Assembly: GCF_964204865.1 (NCBI RefSeq) | Contig: NC_135257.1 | Coordinates: forward strand, 13,476,151-13,540,150 | Direction of reading: 5' to 3' | From: Styela clava | Lineage: Eukaryota > Chordata > Ascidiacea > Stolidobranchia > Styelidae | DNA: 64,000 nucleotides | Part shown: positions 33,530-45,359 of the stretch, piece by piece | Position numbering within the stretch: the first letter of the stretch is position 1 | Layout of the letters: the number at the start of each line of letters is the position of its first letter | Position numbers and translations under genes: made by a program | Notes under the pieces: generated by a model | Database searches by the model: none | The model's input: only the letters and a program-made list of their open reading frames with translations | Told to the model about the DNA's origin: nothing

Positions 33530-36500
33530 ATGTTCCACTTGAGGACGAAAAGAAAAATCATTTATACTATTCTAGCATGTGTTCCATTTGCCTTGTTACA
33601 CTTCATCATCAATAGCAAATTTGCTGATAAAGACAAAAAGTCCTTTTTCGTGAAAGATACAAGCAAAGAAGATTCGTACGAAGATTTAAACAACGTCAAT
33701 CGCGAAGAATTGTATTATAGAGTTATGCGTGAAGCAGAAGTGGCATTTCAGGCCCAAAAGTTGAACTTGACAGTAAAATCTTTTTATAATGATATTTTTC
33801 AATTAAGCGACAGCAGAGTTAAATTCTATAGACGCAAAAACTATGACGAAGTTGAAAATTCATTAGTAAACAAGAGCAGAGTTGAAGATTCGTTCCTAAA
33901 ATATTTCCCGATGTCTCCAGAAGGTACGGACATATTTGAACTCGCTTCTGATAATAATATATGTTCGAATTTGTCAATTTGATGTGGCTTGAATATTTAT
34001 CAGATTTTCGTAATTGCAATATGTGTACTGTAGAAAGAAAATGCATTTTAGAGCTTTGTATTCGTTTTGTAATGATCAATCAGAAATGTTATTTGTAATT
34101 GTAGTGAGTAATCCCATCATTCCGCCATGTCGCGGGATTGCAGAGGGCTATTACGCCTTCGGGTATGAAACAATGCAAACAAAAAAGAAACGATAACCGA
34201 TCTGTAACTTTCAAAGCTGTACACAAAACAGCGGTTTTACGGCATTGTTGCATAACAAATTAAAACATTTTATATTGTGGGACCCAATCAAGGACACAAC
34301 GTGGGACACCATTTGATAAATACTTCTTATTGATTACAGACGCAATCCGTAGGTTTGGGAGTAAATTACCATACTGGGAGAAATATGAAATTCTAAACTA
34401 TCCAAAAGTATATTACCTCGGATTGAATGCCAACAAAACTCAATTGAAAGAAGACGGCAAAAACAATTTTGGATTTGATTTTGATACATTGGTTGAAAAC
34501 GAATCTGAGGGAAATTATGACGTCAGTGGTCACTATAAAATGGTAAGACATAAATATATTAGTTTTGATTATTATTACATGGTGAAGAGAAAACTGCACT
34601 TTATATTTTTGCATGTTCTAATCCAGGGGTGCGCAATTACTTTCCAGAGTGGGCTAGGCTAGTTACACATAATAGACTTGGTTACTAGGCCACAGACTCA
34701 AAACTATGAATAAAAACAGTCTATTTACAATAGCAGCTAGGCTAACGTTTATATAATAGCAGGAAGCACAATGTGACAATCGGGGTCATTATGACGTTGT
34801 TTTTAGCGGGAATTTATAGTATAAAAGTATAGTCGTGATTTCAGCAGACACAAGTGGGCCGAATGGAACACTTCGGTGGGCTGGATCCAGCCCGCGGGCC
34901 GTAATTTGCCCACCCCTGTTCTAATCTAATCAATTCAATGTTTTTTGTTCTATTATTTTAAGGTCCCTGGTGATCATATCGGTTACAGATATGAAATTAT
35001 CAAATACGTTGATACTGGCTATTATTGCGATGTTGTTGTAGCAAGAGACTGGTCAAATCCAATTTTAAAAAATGTTGCCATTAAAATCATGCGTGTTAGA
35101 GGTCACAGGTAACTGAGTCCTAATTAAATACGATAAATCTTTACAGGTAAATTTCACTGATATTAATGCATCCGCCGTGGTCGATCTCATGTGCAAAGTT
35201 TGTACCCGAAATTTAGAGCAAGAGTTTTTGAAATGGTCACTTCCTTAATAACAAAACCCTGATCACCATTCCTGAATCCCGGCAATTAGCGAGAATTTAT
35301 ATATTTCATAAACGCCCATACATTTCGACCAATGAATCAGGGATAGGAAAAATTGGGTGTTCATTATCTTCGTAGTTTTCTTTCTAACAACCTTGCCCAT
35401 TGCACAAATTATTAGCCTTGGCATGCTATTTCATTCCAATTATCTATTTGAAGAACGAGTTCAACTGAGGTCACCAGGGGTCAAAAGGTCACGAAAATCT
35501 GAGTGGGGAATCGTATTATCGCTTTGATAGATAAAAAAAAAATGACAGCATGGATTAGGTCAAGGTATATATCATCTGTATTATCTTTAAAAGTGCTATG
35601 TATGGATGAAATGTCTTTTCCCTCCTTCCGTCACTCTCATATTATTTGGTTAAAAAAGAACAAAAGGCCACAACTAACATACCACACACCCATTGTTGTG
35701 CTCTTCTTAGCTGACCTTTGTAGGCTGGGCGTTTGGCTACGATCAGTAGAGATTTCCTGCGTTTATGTATAGTTCGCAGATGTTAAATATATCTGGTACA
35801 TTTACTATGGTAAGTAGCGAAAAACTGACTTTTATTGTTTATCATCATTTTAATTACCCATAGCCAACGCAAAAACATTTAAATGTGTGATATGCACATT
35901 TTCTGGCAATTGGTACTCCGTGCATGTGTCGGCGAAAGTTGTTGACCAGACCGTTCTAGTAGAATGTAGATGATTCAAAATGTATAATCTGTCCCGAGAC
36001 TTCTATTGAGAAAACGTTAGGAACCGAAAATGGACGTGGGATGGGATGGGATATGGGATGCACCATCAATTGAGGATGGCGTTGAAAGAAAGCGACTGAA
36101 AGTTGTCTGTCACAGTAAATTTTTATATCATCTGAGTAACTCGTGCTACAAAGCATACACGATAAAATCTCAACTTGAAAGAATTTTAATTTATGTCCGA
36201 TCTTTGAAAGGGATGCAGATGTTGAAAGAAGTGTTCCAGGGCTGAGGTGCGAAGCATTTTTTAAGCAAGACGAAAGGGTAGCTAAATATGAGAATGTTCT
36301 TAACACACTTTTAAAGTAAAAGTCCTCATATGAACTGAAGGTGAATAGAGCATTTAGTAAGGCAGGGACTTTATTCGAGGGAACTAGCACTCAATTTATC
36401 CTGAATGTCGCACAAAAAAACGAAAATCCTCTTGAAATGCCCCCCTAAAGAGAAAAGGCTACACAACATCCTCTCCTCAGTAACGACGTTATGCCCATCG

Positions 36501-39500
36501 ACGTCAAAGAACAACTTCTCCATGTAAAATAAAATGCTGATGAGTCATACAAGAAACTTCGAACTGAAAGATTCATAAATGAAAAAATTCGACTTTCATC
36601 GTACCAACCTGAAAACAATTACTCCGAGAAAGGTGTACAGAAATTGAGGGCGAGGCAGCAATTAAGAAAGAAGATGCCCACATGAGACGAAGCTTGCAAA
36701 TCGCCCAGGAGAAAAGGTTTTATTATGAATGAGCTACTTCAGTGTGATGTGTGTACAAAGTCCCCTCTACATCATCGACGTTATAAAAAACATTCGCAAA
36801 CTTCCAAATAAGAATTTCGAAAGATTTGGGCATTTTTCAAATGCATTTTTGAGTTTTATCGCCTCCTCAACAAAGGGTGCTGAAATAATTGACTTTGAAT
36901 TTGACTTGTACAAGGAAAGATCGTTGATTCTGAGCGTCAAAGAAGAGCGACTGTGGCACCCATAGAAATGCTTTATTGCAAGTCATTTCTACGGACTTAG
37001 TGGCGGCATTTTCATTGTTTGTAGGTCAAAGGCGTCTGATGCCACAGTGCCTTTATCCGACCACAGTGAAAGAAACTGACATGAGATGCAAAGCACGCCG
37101 CTAATTAAAGAACAAAACCAAAACATATATATCGTTGTTTTATCATCCGTTCGGACGTCTTCATCTTGTTTTTCTTACTACCGGAATAAGCTACATAGGG
37201 GCGGCCTCAATGAGCTTTGGATTAAAACTGGTGTTAGCAGTTCAACAAGAATATTCCTGTGCACATTTTTGCCAGAAAAAATTGGACCTGGTATGTATGA
37301 TGTCCTTCCTGCTATTCATGCATTAATAACCGGCTGGGAAGGTTTTCTAATAAGGGAAGTGACCCTTTTGAAAACTTGTACCCAAATTTCGGGTACAAGT
37401 TTTGCACACGAGATCGGCCACAGCTGATACACTATATGCACCTATTATATTTTGAAAACATCGCACGTGACACGATGGCACAGAAGGGCCATGTCGTGAT
37501 TATGTATTCAATAAATGTAAAGCCGACTTTCGTGCATTCACGAACGAATTTTTCAGTCGGATTCCTAATTTATCGCTAAGTGGTCACTTCACCGACGCTG
37601 AATTAATCTTCTTTTAAAGTTTTGTTTTGTGTTTTCAGCACCCTTAGACCTTTCTGGCAAGAAGTAGGTATGCTGCAGTATCTCAATACCCATGCTTCCG
37701 ATTTGGATTATTTTACACGCATGTTGGCAACCTTCGAATTTCGCAACCATCCCTGTATAGTTTTTGAATTGTTGGGGTTAGTATTAGTCTCAGAAATAAA
37801 ATACAGTGTATTTTAAAGAAGAGGTATCCTTAATTATTACATTTATTTGTATGCTCCCATAATTACATGAGGGAGACCGTGCGCTTTCGGAAAATGTTGT
37901 GAAAAAATCTAGTTTGCTACTATTGCATCAATCAATGTCAAATTTTACTACTTGAATCCGCTAAAAGGATATATATTCTTTTTTTTCAAGTACGATATTT
38001 TACTCAAAATTTTTCTGTTTCATTTAAAATTTAAATCCATTGAACTACTTTTTATGAAATTTGGCAACACATTTTTCCTAAGCAATTGTTGGCTTATGTC
38101 AGGTCGCCGTCACATTTCTCCACCGATCTTTTCAGCAAACTCAACTCAGTTAAAAAGCTGAGGCGGTACGTGTCCATCCATATATTTGAGCATTGCTCTA
38201 TTAATCTGATTTACTAAAATGCTTAATGAATAGATAACATGTTATGTATTTGCTAAACATAGCATGATATCTATTTGGATGCAGAATTATTTTACTTTTA
38301 CATGCATTTTTTACTTACCAAACTTTAATGTACTTCACAGAGGAACTATTGACTTAAAATATTTGAAACACTCCGTGCGAAACACAACATTGATACGAAG
38401 ATATGCAAGTGATGCTTTGCATGGTTTGCGTATTCTCAACAGAATCGGCGTGTTGCACGGAGATTTTAAACTGGTAAATGCAATATATTGTCACATGCTG
38501 AATAATCATTGTTAATTACAATTTTACTATAGTGTGTAATCTGCCCTGATAGTGATAATTAGCAACTTTATCTCAATGAGAAACGACACTTTGGAAATTC
38601 ACTGGTGCATAATGCATCAGTTTTGTGCTCTTGGCATTTGAGTTTTCGCTAGTAGTGGTTTTTCGTTAGTTTGCTTATATGTCTCTGTGTAGCAACAACA
38701 CTTGAAACATAAAAGAACTCCATACAAATCCATACTGTTGGTTGTAGTTGGCTTGTGTATATATGTAAAGATTCTCTGATCACTAATAACTATAGTGCCT
38801 GAATATGTATATATTTATATATATTCTCTATGATTAAGCTTGCAAGATTATTCGCTAATCCATCCAAGTTCGCGTTGCTATTAACTAATATTGTCTGCTT
38901 ATTTGGTAATATGCGCTAAAAGTTTATAAAACGGGTCGAGGCTTGAGACAAAGAGCCGCGATGACATTGGGTGCGAAACTGTCTCAAGGCCAGCTTCTTT
39001 TGATAATAGCAGAAAAAAATATACGCTGTGCTAAAACATAGCGGGAATTAAATTTTTCTATATGTTTTCAGCATAACCTGATGTATATTCATGGAAAAAA
39101 TAATGAAAGCAATGGACAATTGATAAAAATAGGGGATTTTGGAGGAAGCTGCGTTGTTGGTCAACCAAGTATGTCTTTCTGAGATTATGATATTAAAAGT
39201 TATATCATTAGATTTTTGGTGCACAAAGTTCATGAATATAACGAATTTTTAAACTATTGTTAGAATGAACTAAAAAAATGATATGAAATGCTTATGAAAC
39301 TGAATTTTTATCTTTTTATAGAATGTGGAATTCGGTATTACTTTATTACTCGAGCCTATCGTGCTCCTGAAATAATTTTCAACCTTCAACACACAACTCA
39401 GATTGACATGTTCAGTTTTGGGGTTTGGCTGGCAGAACTGTTTTTGGGTCAGCCCCCATTTTATGGTGAAGATAATGAGGAAGATCATTTAGGAGCAATG

Positions 39501-41013
39501 ATGGAAGTACTCGGGCTTCCTCCAAGTCATATGATTGCAAAGTCACCTAGGAAGCACATATACTGGGGTAACTACATTGATAAACTTTATCTAGGCCAGT
39601 GGTTCTCAACCTTTTATGGCTCGTGGCCCCCTGTTCTCCATTCCAAAAACATTAACGTGTTGGATTGTATTATGTTTTTATTACCTTTTACGGAATGCAA
39701 AAGCAAACCACGGACAAGAAAGTAAGAGTTTTCTAGTATACAATCAATGGGAATCGCTCGGGACTGTCTGACGAATAACGAATAAGTTGCAAATCGCAAC
39801 TTGCGACAAATGAACTAGCAGTGAAGAAGCTTTCTTTCTTAGTAGTGGGTAAGAATTTGATATGCCACCTCAAAGTTGCATTCAAAAGCGGGCTTTTCCT
39901 CCGGCGAAACTCGAACTTGGCCAATGTTGCCTTATTGTCAATCTAATTTGCTTGGCAGCCAAGAATATCAACGCTTTCACCCGGTGATGATTTTTGTCAC
40001 GGTGATTTTGGAGTTTAGATGGACTTAATGATTCATTGCTCATTACATTCGAGAAATGCAAGTATTGAGGACATTCTCTGTCATCTCGATTTACTTTGGT
40101 AAAACCAAAGTAAATGTCGTTCCATTTTCGTATTTTGGCCATTAGGAATTTTTACAAATGGGTTATTCCGTCTATAGTACGATAGCGAAGGTTATCTCGC
40201 AGTCTAGTGAAACTACAGGTTAGACGGCCTACCAGCGAACTATTTTGATTGGTAGATTGCAAATTCCATTATGATCAAACAATTCACACACAAGAAAGTG
40301 AATACATATTAACCTATTCAGGCACTTAAACTGCGGCGAACACCTCAACAGAGAATTTTATTATAAAAGGAAAGTGTGCAAACGAAATCGTTTTAGGATC
40401 AATTATTAGCCTTGTGTCATTCATTGGCCCATTGTGTCATTCATGGCCCCCCTTGAACTTGGGATTCAGGGATTTTCCAACCTAATTATTTCTTTTGAAT
40501 TTTCATCTTTGCTTTCTTTATATATATGTTTGTCTAGATGCCTTTCGACACAAAATTCACGATAAAGGAACGTATCGAAGGCCTTATAGTAGACCATTGT
40601 TGAAAGTTTTGGAAGGAATGGACTTCGTGTTAATTGACCTGATTTGCAGATGCCTCGAGTAAGTTTTGTTGAAAATCATTTAAAACGTTGTGTATTTTGT
40701 TTGTGATTGGGTTTCGTACGTTTGAATGTAAAAAAAAGAAAACATTTGTGTATGTCTAGTCACCTCATAGATCAGACTACATATTTTTTTTGTGCTTTTC
40801 CGTGCGTACTTATCCAGATACTATGTTATGGCGACACCATAAAATTAAGTTTAGGATCTAAGAACTTGGTGATTCATAAACCTCATGTACAGATGGGACC
40901 CTAACCTACGCATAACACCTGAAGAAGCACTTCGTCATCCTTCTATGACTGGAGTAGAGAAAGATTTGGAAGAATATCCAATAGTCATCCAACGATTTCT
41001 AGGGAAAATTTAA
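33530..41013 (+). CDS. Membrane-anchored DYRK-like protein kinase, copy A (nine exons)
   Basis: Exons: 33530-33923, 34340-34542, 34963-35108, 37639-37776, 38341-38473, 39072-39168, 39322-39567, 40538-40658, 40893-41013. All boundaries are GT/AG and the sum is 1,599 b, in frame, giving 532 residues. RTKRK then a hydrophobic segment (about 10-27) make a signal anchor. Residues 127-165 (PMSPEDAIRRFGSKL, YYLGLNANK) match the DYRK2/4-type N-terminal autophosphorylation region. Kinase domain from about 207: Lys240 (VAIK), likely alphaC Glu256, HGDFKLHN with Asp335 and Asn340, DFG at 360-362, APE at 385-387, activation-loop Tyr377. The glycine loop is reduced to DTGYYCD and HRD is HGD, so ATP binding may be altered. 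The C-terminal CLEWDPNLRITPEEALRHP block is complete. A CMGC/DYRK kinase is confident; substrate and site of action are unknown. Confidence 0.85.
34624..34918. mobile_element. hAT MITE (295 b) in intron 2 of kinase copy A
   Basis: The ends CAGGGGTGCGCAATTAC and GTAATTTGCCCACCCCTG are flanked by TTCTAATC duplications (34616-34623 and 34919-34926). The paralogous intron near 57842 has a single uninterrupted TTCTAATC, an empty site. Confidence 0.92.
35172..37426. mobile_element. 2.25 kb DNA element in intron 3 of kinase copy A
   Basis: Imperfect inverted ends of about 85 b begin GTGGTCGATCTCATGTGCAA on the left and are mirrored before 37426 (TTGCACACGAGATCGGCCAC). The matching intron of copy B (58028-58314) is only 287 b, so this DNA was inserted after the duplication. 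It contains a decayed open frame. The target duplication is not clear. Confidence 0.65.
36729..37340 (+). pseudogene. Relic of an uncharacterised transposon-associated ORF
   Basis: Two in-frame blocks survive between stops. The first, 36729-36965, has FGHFSNAFLSFI and EIIDFEFDLYKERSL. The second, about 37090-37330, has LWIKTGVSSSTR and MYDVLPAIHALITG. The pattern 'DVVFDxYxxxS' followed by 'LPAIHALTGCD' is one I know from a large family of uncharacterised metazoan repeat proteins; that assignment is from memory. Stops and shifts make it non-functional. Confidence 0.4.
39597..40462. mobile_element. SPIN-like hAT remnant in intron 7 of kinase copy A
   Basis: The left end CAGTGGTTCTCAACCTTTTA and the following GGCCCCC match the well-known SPIN/Charlie-type hAT terminus. 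The right terminus is not found; the boundary at about 40462 is set by where homology with the copy B intron (about 60805) resumes. A right-end deletion after insertion is likely. Confidence 0.6.
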
Positions 41014-41090
41014 TGTTGAAACTTGGTAAACGAAATTCGCAGCAGACGGAGGTGAATCGCCGCTCAGTGCGCTGGGATTTCAGATTCAAA

Positions 41091-41670
41091 TATTTATTTT
41101 CGTCATGCAAAAACAATGTGCGATATGAAAAAAGAATAAATAATATAATGTAACAAAATGACGAACGGATATCGGCTTGTTGCAGTTGAGACGGGGTCGC
41201 GAAAAGACTCAGAGCGTCATCTAGTCAGCTGCTTTTTAAAAGTATCGGTAAAGAGATTAAGCCTAGTTTATCACAACTATTTCCACACTAATTTTTTACA
41301 TGTTTTGTGTATGAAATATATAATTTTGCAATGAATAATAATTGCTTCCACATCGGACCAGCGGGGATTGGCAGGACAAAGTTAGATGGTGTGATAGTTG
41401 CCATACTAAGGACAGGTAATTGATTTCTGTTTAGAATGTTCAATTGATCACAAGAAGCGACATTTGATTTATTCAATGCCGCTAAGGTGGTAAACTTAGT
41501 GGAAAAGAGCGACAGTACGGCAGTATGAAAAGTGGTGGTTATGAAGGAGGTGGCCAGAATGTTAGTGGAGAAAGGATATGACGAAATAGATGTGTAAATT
41601 TTGCAGTAAAATAGAAATGTAGAAAAACAAGTATATATAAATAAGAATACTGATTTTTTCATGTTGCTTG
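41091..41670. other. Region between kinase copy A and the Myb/SANT gene
   Basis: AT-rich; the first exons of the Myb/SANT-like gene should lie here. An ATG-led plus-strand stretch ending in a donor (GGACAG followed by GTAATT, about 41427) is possible but lacks domain support. Confidence 0.35.
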
Positions 41671-42489
41671 AATAGAGTTACTGTGAAGAATAAGTGGAAG
41701 CGGCTGAAGGCCAAATATAACAGCATAAGAACCAAAACATCACAATCTGCACAAAGCTCCAGGTCAGCTTTAGCATGGCCCTATTTCAGGGCCATGCATG
41801 AGCTTCTTGGCTGTAGACCAAAAGTGCAGGTGAGGTCGCAATTAGTAAATATAATTTCAGGGTTTATCTTCCATGGTTGTTGTGGACACCAGCGAGCCAC
41901 CAATTGGTCATGGCTCCAGTTTTGAATCGACTGTAACACAATTTGTGGCTGAGATAGAAGGTCAGTACAGAATAACATACAATAAAATCGGTTGAAAAAT
42001 GGTTGATGCCAACACTGTTTTACCCGAATACATTATATTTAGTCGACGATCCCGAAAGCAGTTTGTTACAAAAGTCAGATGGCGAGTCAAAACAGGAACG
42101 GCCGCCAGGTTTGTCGAATAGTCATTCATAGTTTTTCATTTTTATCATTAGCGATCCCAAAACAAATTTCTTTTTCAAGCAATGCTTCTTTATAATATCG
42201 AAATATGCTTTGCCTTCAGTTTATGACAGTGTAAGCCACTCCACATCAGTCACTCCAACTACAAACCAGCGAAGGAGAATGAGGAAGAATAGTAGAGGAA
42301 ATTATGGTTAGTTAAACCGGGATGTATGTGAATTACTGGCGGATACCACATCTTTGCTATTACTAATGTCCAATTTGATAAATTTCAGATTCCAGGACGA
42401 AAGCTATTTTACAAATATTCCGTGAAGAATGTGGAAAAGACAGGCTGGCATTTGCGTCAGCCTTGAATTATTTGACGAATAAAATATGA
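41671..42489 (+). CDS. Myb/SANT-like (MADF-type) DNA-binding protein, 3' exons
   Basis: Exons about 41671-41829, 41861-41960, 42043-42108, 42220-42306 and 42389-42489 join in frame through GT/AG sites and end in TGA at 42489; an AATAAA lies about 40 b later. The first exon encodes VTVKNKWKRLKAKYN and WPYFRAMHELLG, the second half of a Myb/SANT-like or MADF domain (helix 3 plus the W-x-YF motif) used for DNA binding by transcription factors and by PIF/Harbinger accessory proteins. Basic RRRMRKN follows, and the end LQIFREECGKDRLAFASAL resembles a small BESS-like helix. The 5' exon(s) are not resolved; an in-phase candidate ends at about 41427. It may be a host gene or transposon-derived. Confidence 0.6.
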
Positions 42490-42896
42490 GAAAAATTGTA
42501 ATCATTTTTAATAAATTGTAACTATTAAATAAATTTCAACTATTATAACAGGTTGGAATTGAACAGAGATCAAACAGAAAAAAAATTGGTCACACATGAC
42601 CATACAGGTCGAAAAGTAGTTCGCTATGACCGCTTGAGCATTTGTAGCACCTTCGTCTCTAATCTCAATAGTCTGTGACTGTGGTGCTTCATTTTAGGAG
42701 GTTTCTCGGCACCGGCGATTGCGTCTCGTTACACTTGAGTGATGCGTCATGGTATTCTCTCAACGCGATATTACCATTGAGGTGTGGATATTATGGATCT
42801 CGCAGTCCTCAGCTATCTGGTTGTAGCCGATGTCTAAAGAGGATGTAGGTTATCTGACTGGTATGATATCGTTATATAATGTTTGAATGTCTTGTG

Positions 42897-44402
42897 TATG
42901 GTGGCCCATCGTTGTCACGCGTAAAATTTAAAAAAAAATGAAAAAATAAAATGAAAAAGCGAAAATAAAAAAATAGTTGTGAAAAAACATAAAAACAATT
43001 GAAAAAAAAGAAGTGAAAAAAAAAATTAAAAATAAAAACAAAATTAAAAATAAAAACAAAAAAAAAAAACGAAAAAAAAAAATTGGATAAAAAGAAAATA
43101 AAAAGGTTGACAACGGACCTCGTGGCCCGCGTTTTTATTTTTAGAAAATTTGATGCTGCTTGGGACCAACGTTGTCAGGCTTAATCCTACACGCACAAAT
43201 GTGTTTCCTGGGTTTCTAACTCACTACTGACTTTTATTAGCAATATCCAATAAATTCAACATGAAAATGTTCTATAAATTCTCCATGCTACAAGTTCAAC
43301 CACAAGAAATATATTTATAATAATGATAAGAGAATATAGAATTGAATATGAAAATTTGTTTTTACGTGTAGAAGGTAATTTAATTGGAAAATGCTGCTTA
43401 ACTGCCCAGTTGTCTGGACACTCGTGCGATGCCGGTACGGTACCGTCTGACCGTACCGGTACCCATGCAATCACTCATGAAAGAATGGGAGATACGGATA
43501 GTCTCGTAGAATATAGACTACTGAAACACTCTCTGCGCCTGCCCCATACCGTACAGCCGTAACGTACCGATCCAGACAAATGATGAATCGCCCGTGCTCA
43601 ACCATTTATTTCAATCCATACCTCGACTCACTATATTCTACTAGGATCGAGGTATGGATTGAAATAAATGGTTGAGCACGGGCGATTTATCATTTGTCTG
43701 GATCGGTACGTTACTGCTGTACGGTATGGGTCAGGCGCAGAGAGTGTTTCAGTAGTCTATATTCTACGAGGCTATCCGTATCTCCCATTCTTTCATGAGT
43801 GATTGCATGGCTACCGGTACGGTCAGACGCAAAGCGACTATAACCGACTACCGGTATTTGGTAAGACGGTACCGGCATCGCGAGTGTCCAGACAACTGAG
43901 TAGTTAACCAGCATTCTCCAATTAAATTACCTTCTACACGTAAAAACAAATTTTCCGAATTTTCGTATTCAATTCTATATTCTCTTATCATTTTTATAAA
44001 TTTATTACTTCTTGTTGAACTTGTAGCATGGAGAATTTATAGAACATTTTCATATTGAATATTGCTCGAGAAAATCAGTAGTGAGTTGGAAACCCAGGGA
44101 ACACATTTGTGCGCGTAGGATTATGCCTGACAACGTTGGTCCCAAGCAGAAGCAAATTTTCTAAAAATAAAAACGCGTGACAACGATGGGCCACGAGGCG
44201 GACCATCGTTGTCAACCTTTTTATTTTCTTTTTTTTCAATTTTTTTTTTTCGTTCTTATTTTTAATTTTTTTTTTTTTAATTTAAATTTTTTTTTTATTT
44301 TTTTTTTCAATTATTTTTGTGTTTTTTTCACAACTATTTTTTTATTTTCGGTTTTTTATTTTTTATTTTCAATTTTACGCGTGACAACGATGGGCCACCA
44401 TA
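42897..44402. mobile_element. Giant foldback (palindromic) element, 1.5 kb
   Basis: The ends TATGGTGGCCCATCGTTGTC and its exact inverse are flanked by 6-base duplications CTTGTG (42891-42896 and 44403-44408). The two arms of about 740 b are inverse copies along almost their whole length, including an A-rich tract (42930-43100) mirrored by a T-rich tract (44210-44375). The arms meet near 43635 with a spacer of about 20-30 b. No transposase is encoded. Internal GTTGACAACG..GGACC motifs repeat near both ends. Confidence 0.85.
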
Positions 44403-44408
44403 CTTGTG

Positions 44409-45297
44409 CCTTTGACGGAAACGATTGCTTCTGAGAGCAAAACTCATAAAATAACATCTTGAGACAAATTCATTTCTGTTACCAAATTTTAATTTCCAGT
44501 TACCATCGCAACTTTTTCAATTTATCGTGACTAAAATACCACCTGACGCTCGACCAGGCCATAGGAACGGAACGGATTCATCAGCGACTCGAAATCCAAC
44601 ATATATGTATTTTATTGGGAGCGCAAAATAAAAGTGACAAAGCGCATTGTTTTGCGTTATAACTTCGTATTTTCGGAAACCGGGTGTCGTGAAAATTAAA
44701 AGTAAAATTTGATCCAAATTAATCGCAAATAATGTTTTATCATCTAACGCCGGGTACTCATCATTTTCCGGGAGAAGTCATTTAATATAAAATAAAGAAG
44801 GTTTCACTATCCTAAAAAATCAAGATTGTTGCAATCGGAAAATCGCCTGCAAGATGGTAGTCGGCACCAATGATAATAAATAAATGGTGCAATAACGCCG
44901 TCTTCGCGTTGTGAATATTCAAGCTGGGATTACGGTGTTTGATATCGTTTGCGGGCTCTTTGCGAGAAAGCACAAGTATAATCACGTGAGACATATTTCG
45001 TCGCGAGAGAATAACGCTCGTCCCTGATTAATAAATTATAAATCCGAAGTACAAAAATTGACGCACGGCGCCGAAGAGACGGAAACCGAGTCCTAGGGAT
45101 TCAAATCCTTCGGATTCCGTATTCTACATCGCCCATACTTGGGAGTATATGAATTTTCACTTTTGTGCTATAATCCTGGTATAAACCTTTAATTACCATC
45201 CAATAAATGCTATCACAGAACAGCAGAATTACTCTGCCCCTACTCCACTTTGATAACTTATGGACGGACGCAGAGATGATTGGCAGATGCCACAACC
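44409..45297. other. Spacer between foldback and hAT nest
   Basis: Only short open frames without motifs are seen. No gene can be supported. Confidence 0.45.
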
Positions 45298-45359
45298 CCC
45301 TACGTCAGGGATGGCGAACCTTTTTCAATGAATGGGTCAAAAATCATATTATTATCGCG

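Larger units (their letters stand above)
32035..41090 (+). repeat. Segmental duplication unit A (pairs with 55300-61385)
   Basis: Upstream DNA, all nine kinase exons, introns and about 75 b past the stop are shared with unit B in the same orientation. Unit A is about 3 kb longer because of the insertions at 32308, 34624, 35172 and 39597. Confidence 0.85.

Noticed and set aside
33345-33542. Open frame upstream of kinase copy A with a strong hydrophobic segment
   Set aside because: The hydrophobic stretch is a translated pyrimidine tract ending in a splice acceptor (TTTTCTTCACAG); copy B does not keep the frame.
39568-39725. Extension of the kinase exon 7 frame into the following DNA
   Set aside because: A GT donor after TGGG at 39567 joins in phase to exon 8 at 40538; the extension runs into a hAT insertion and differs in copy B.
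44177-44434. 85-codon phenylalanine-rich frame
   Set aside because: It is the T-rich tract of the palindrome read in frame, with no protein character.
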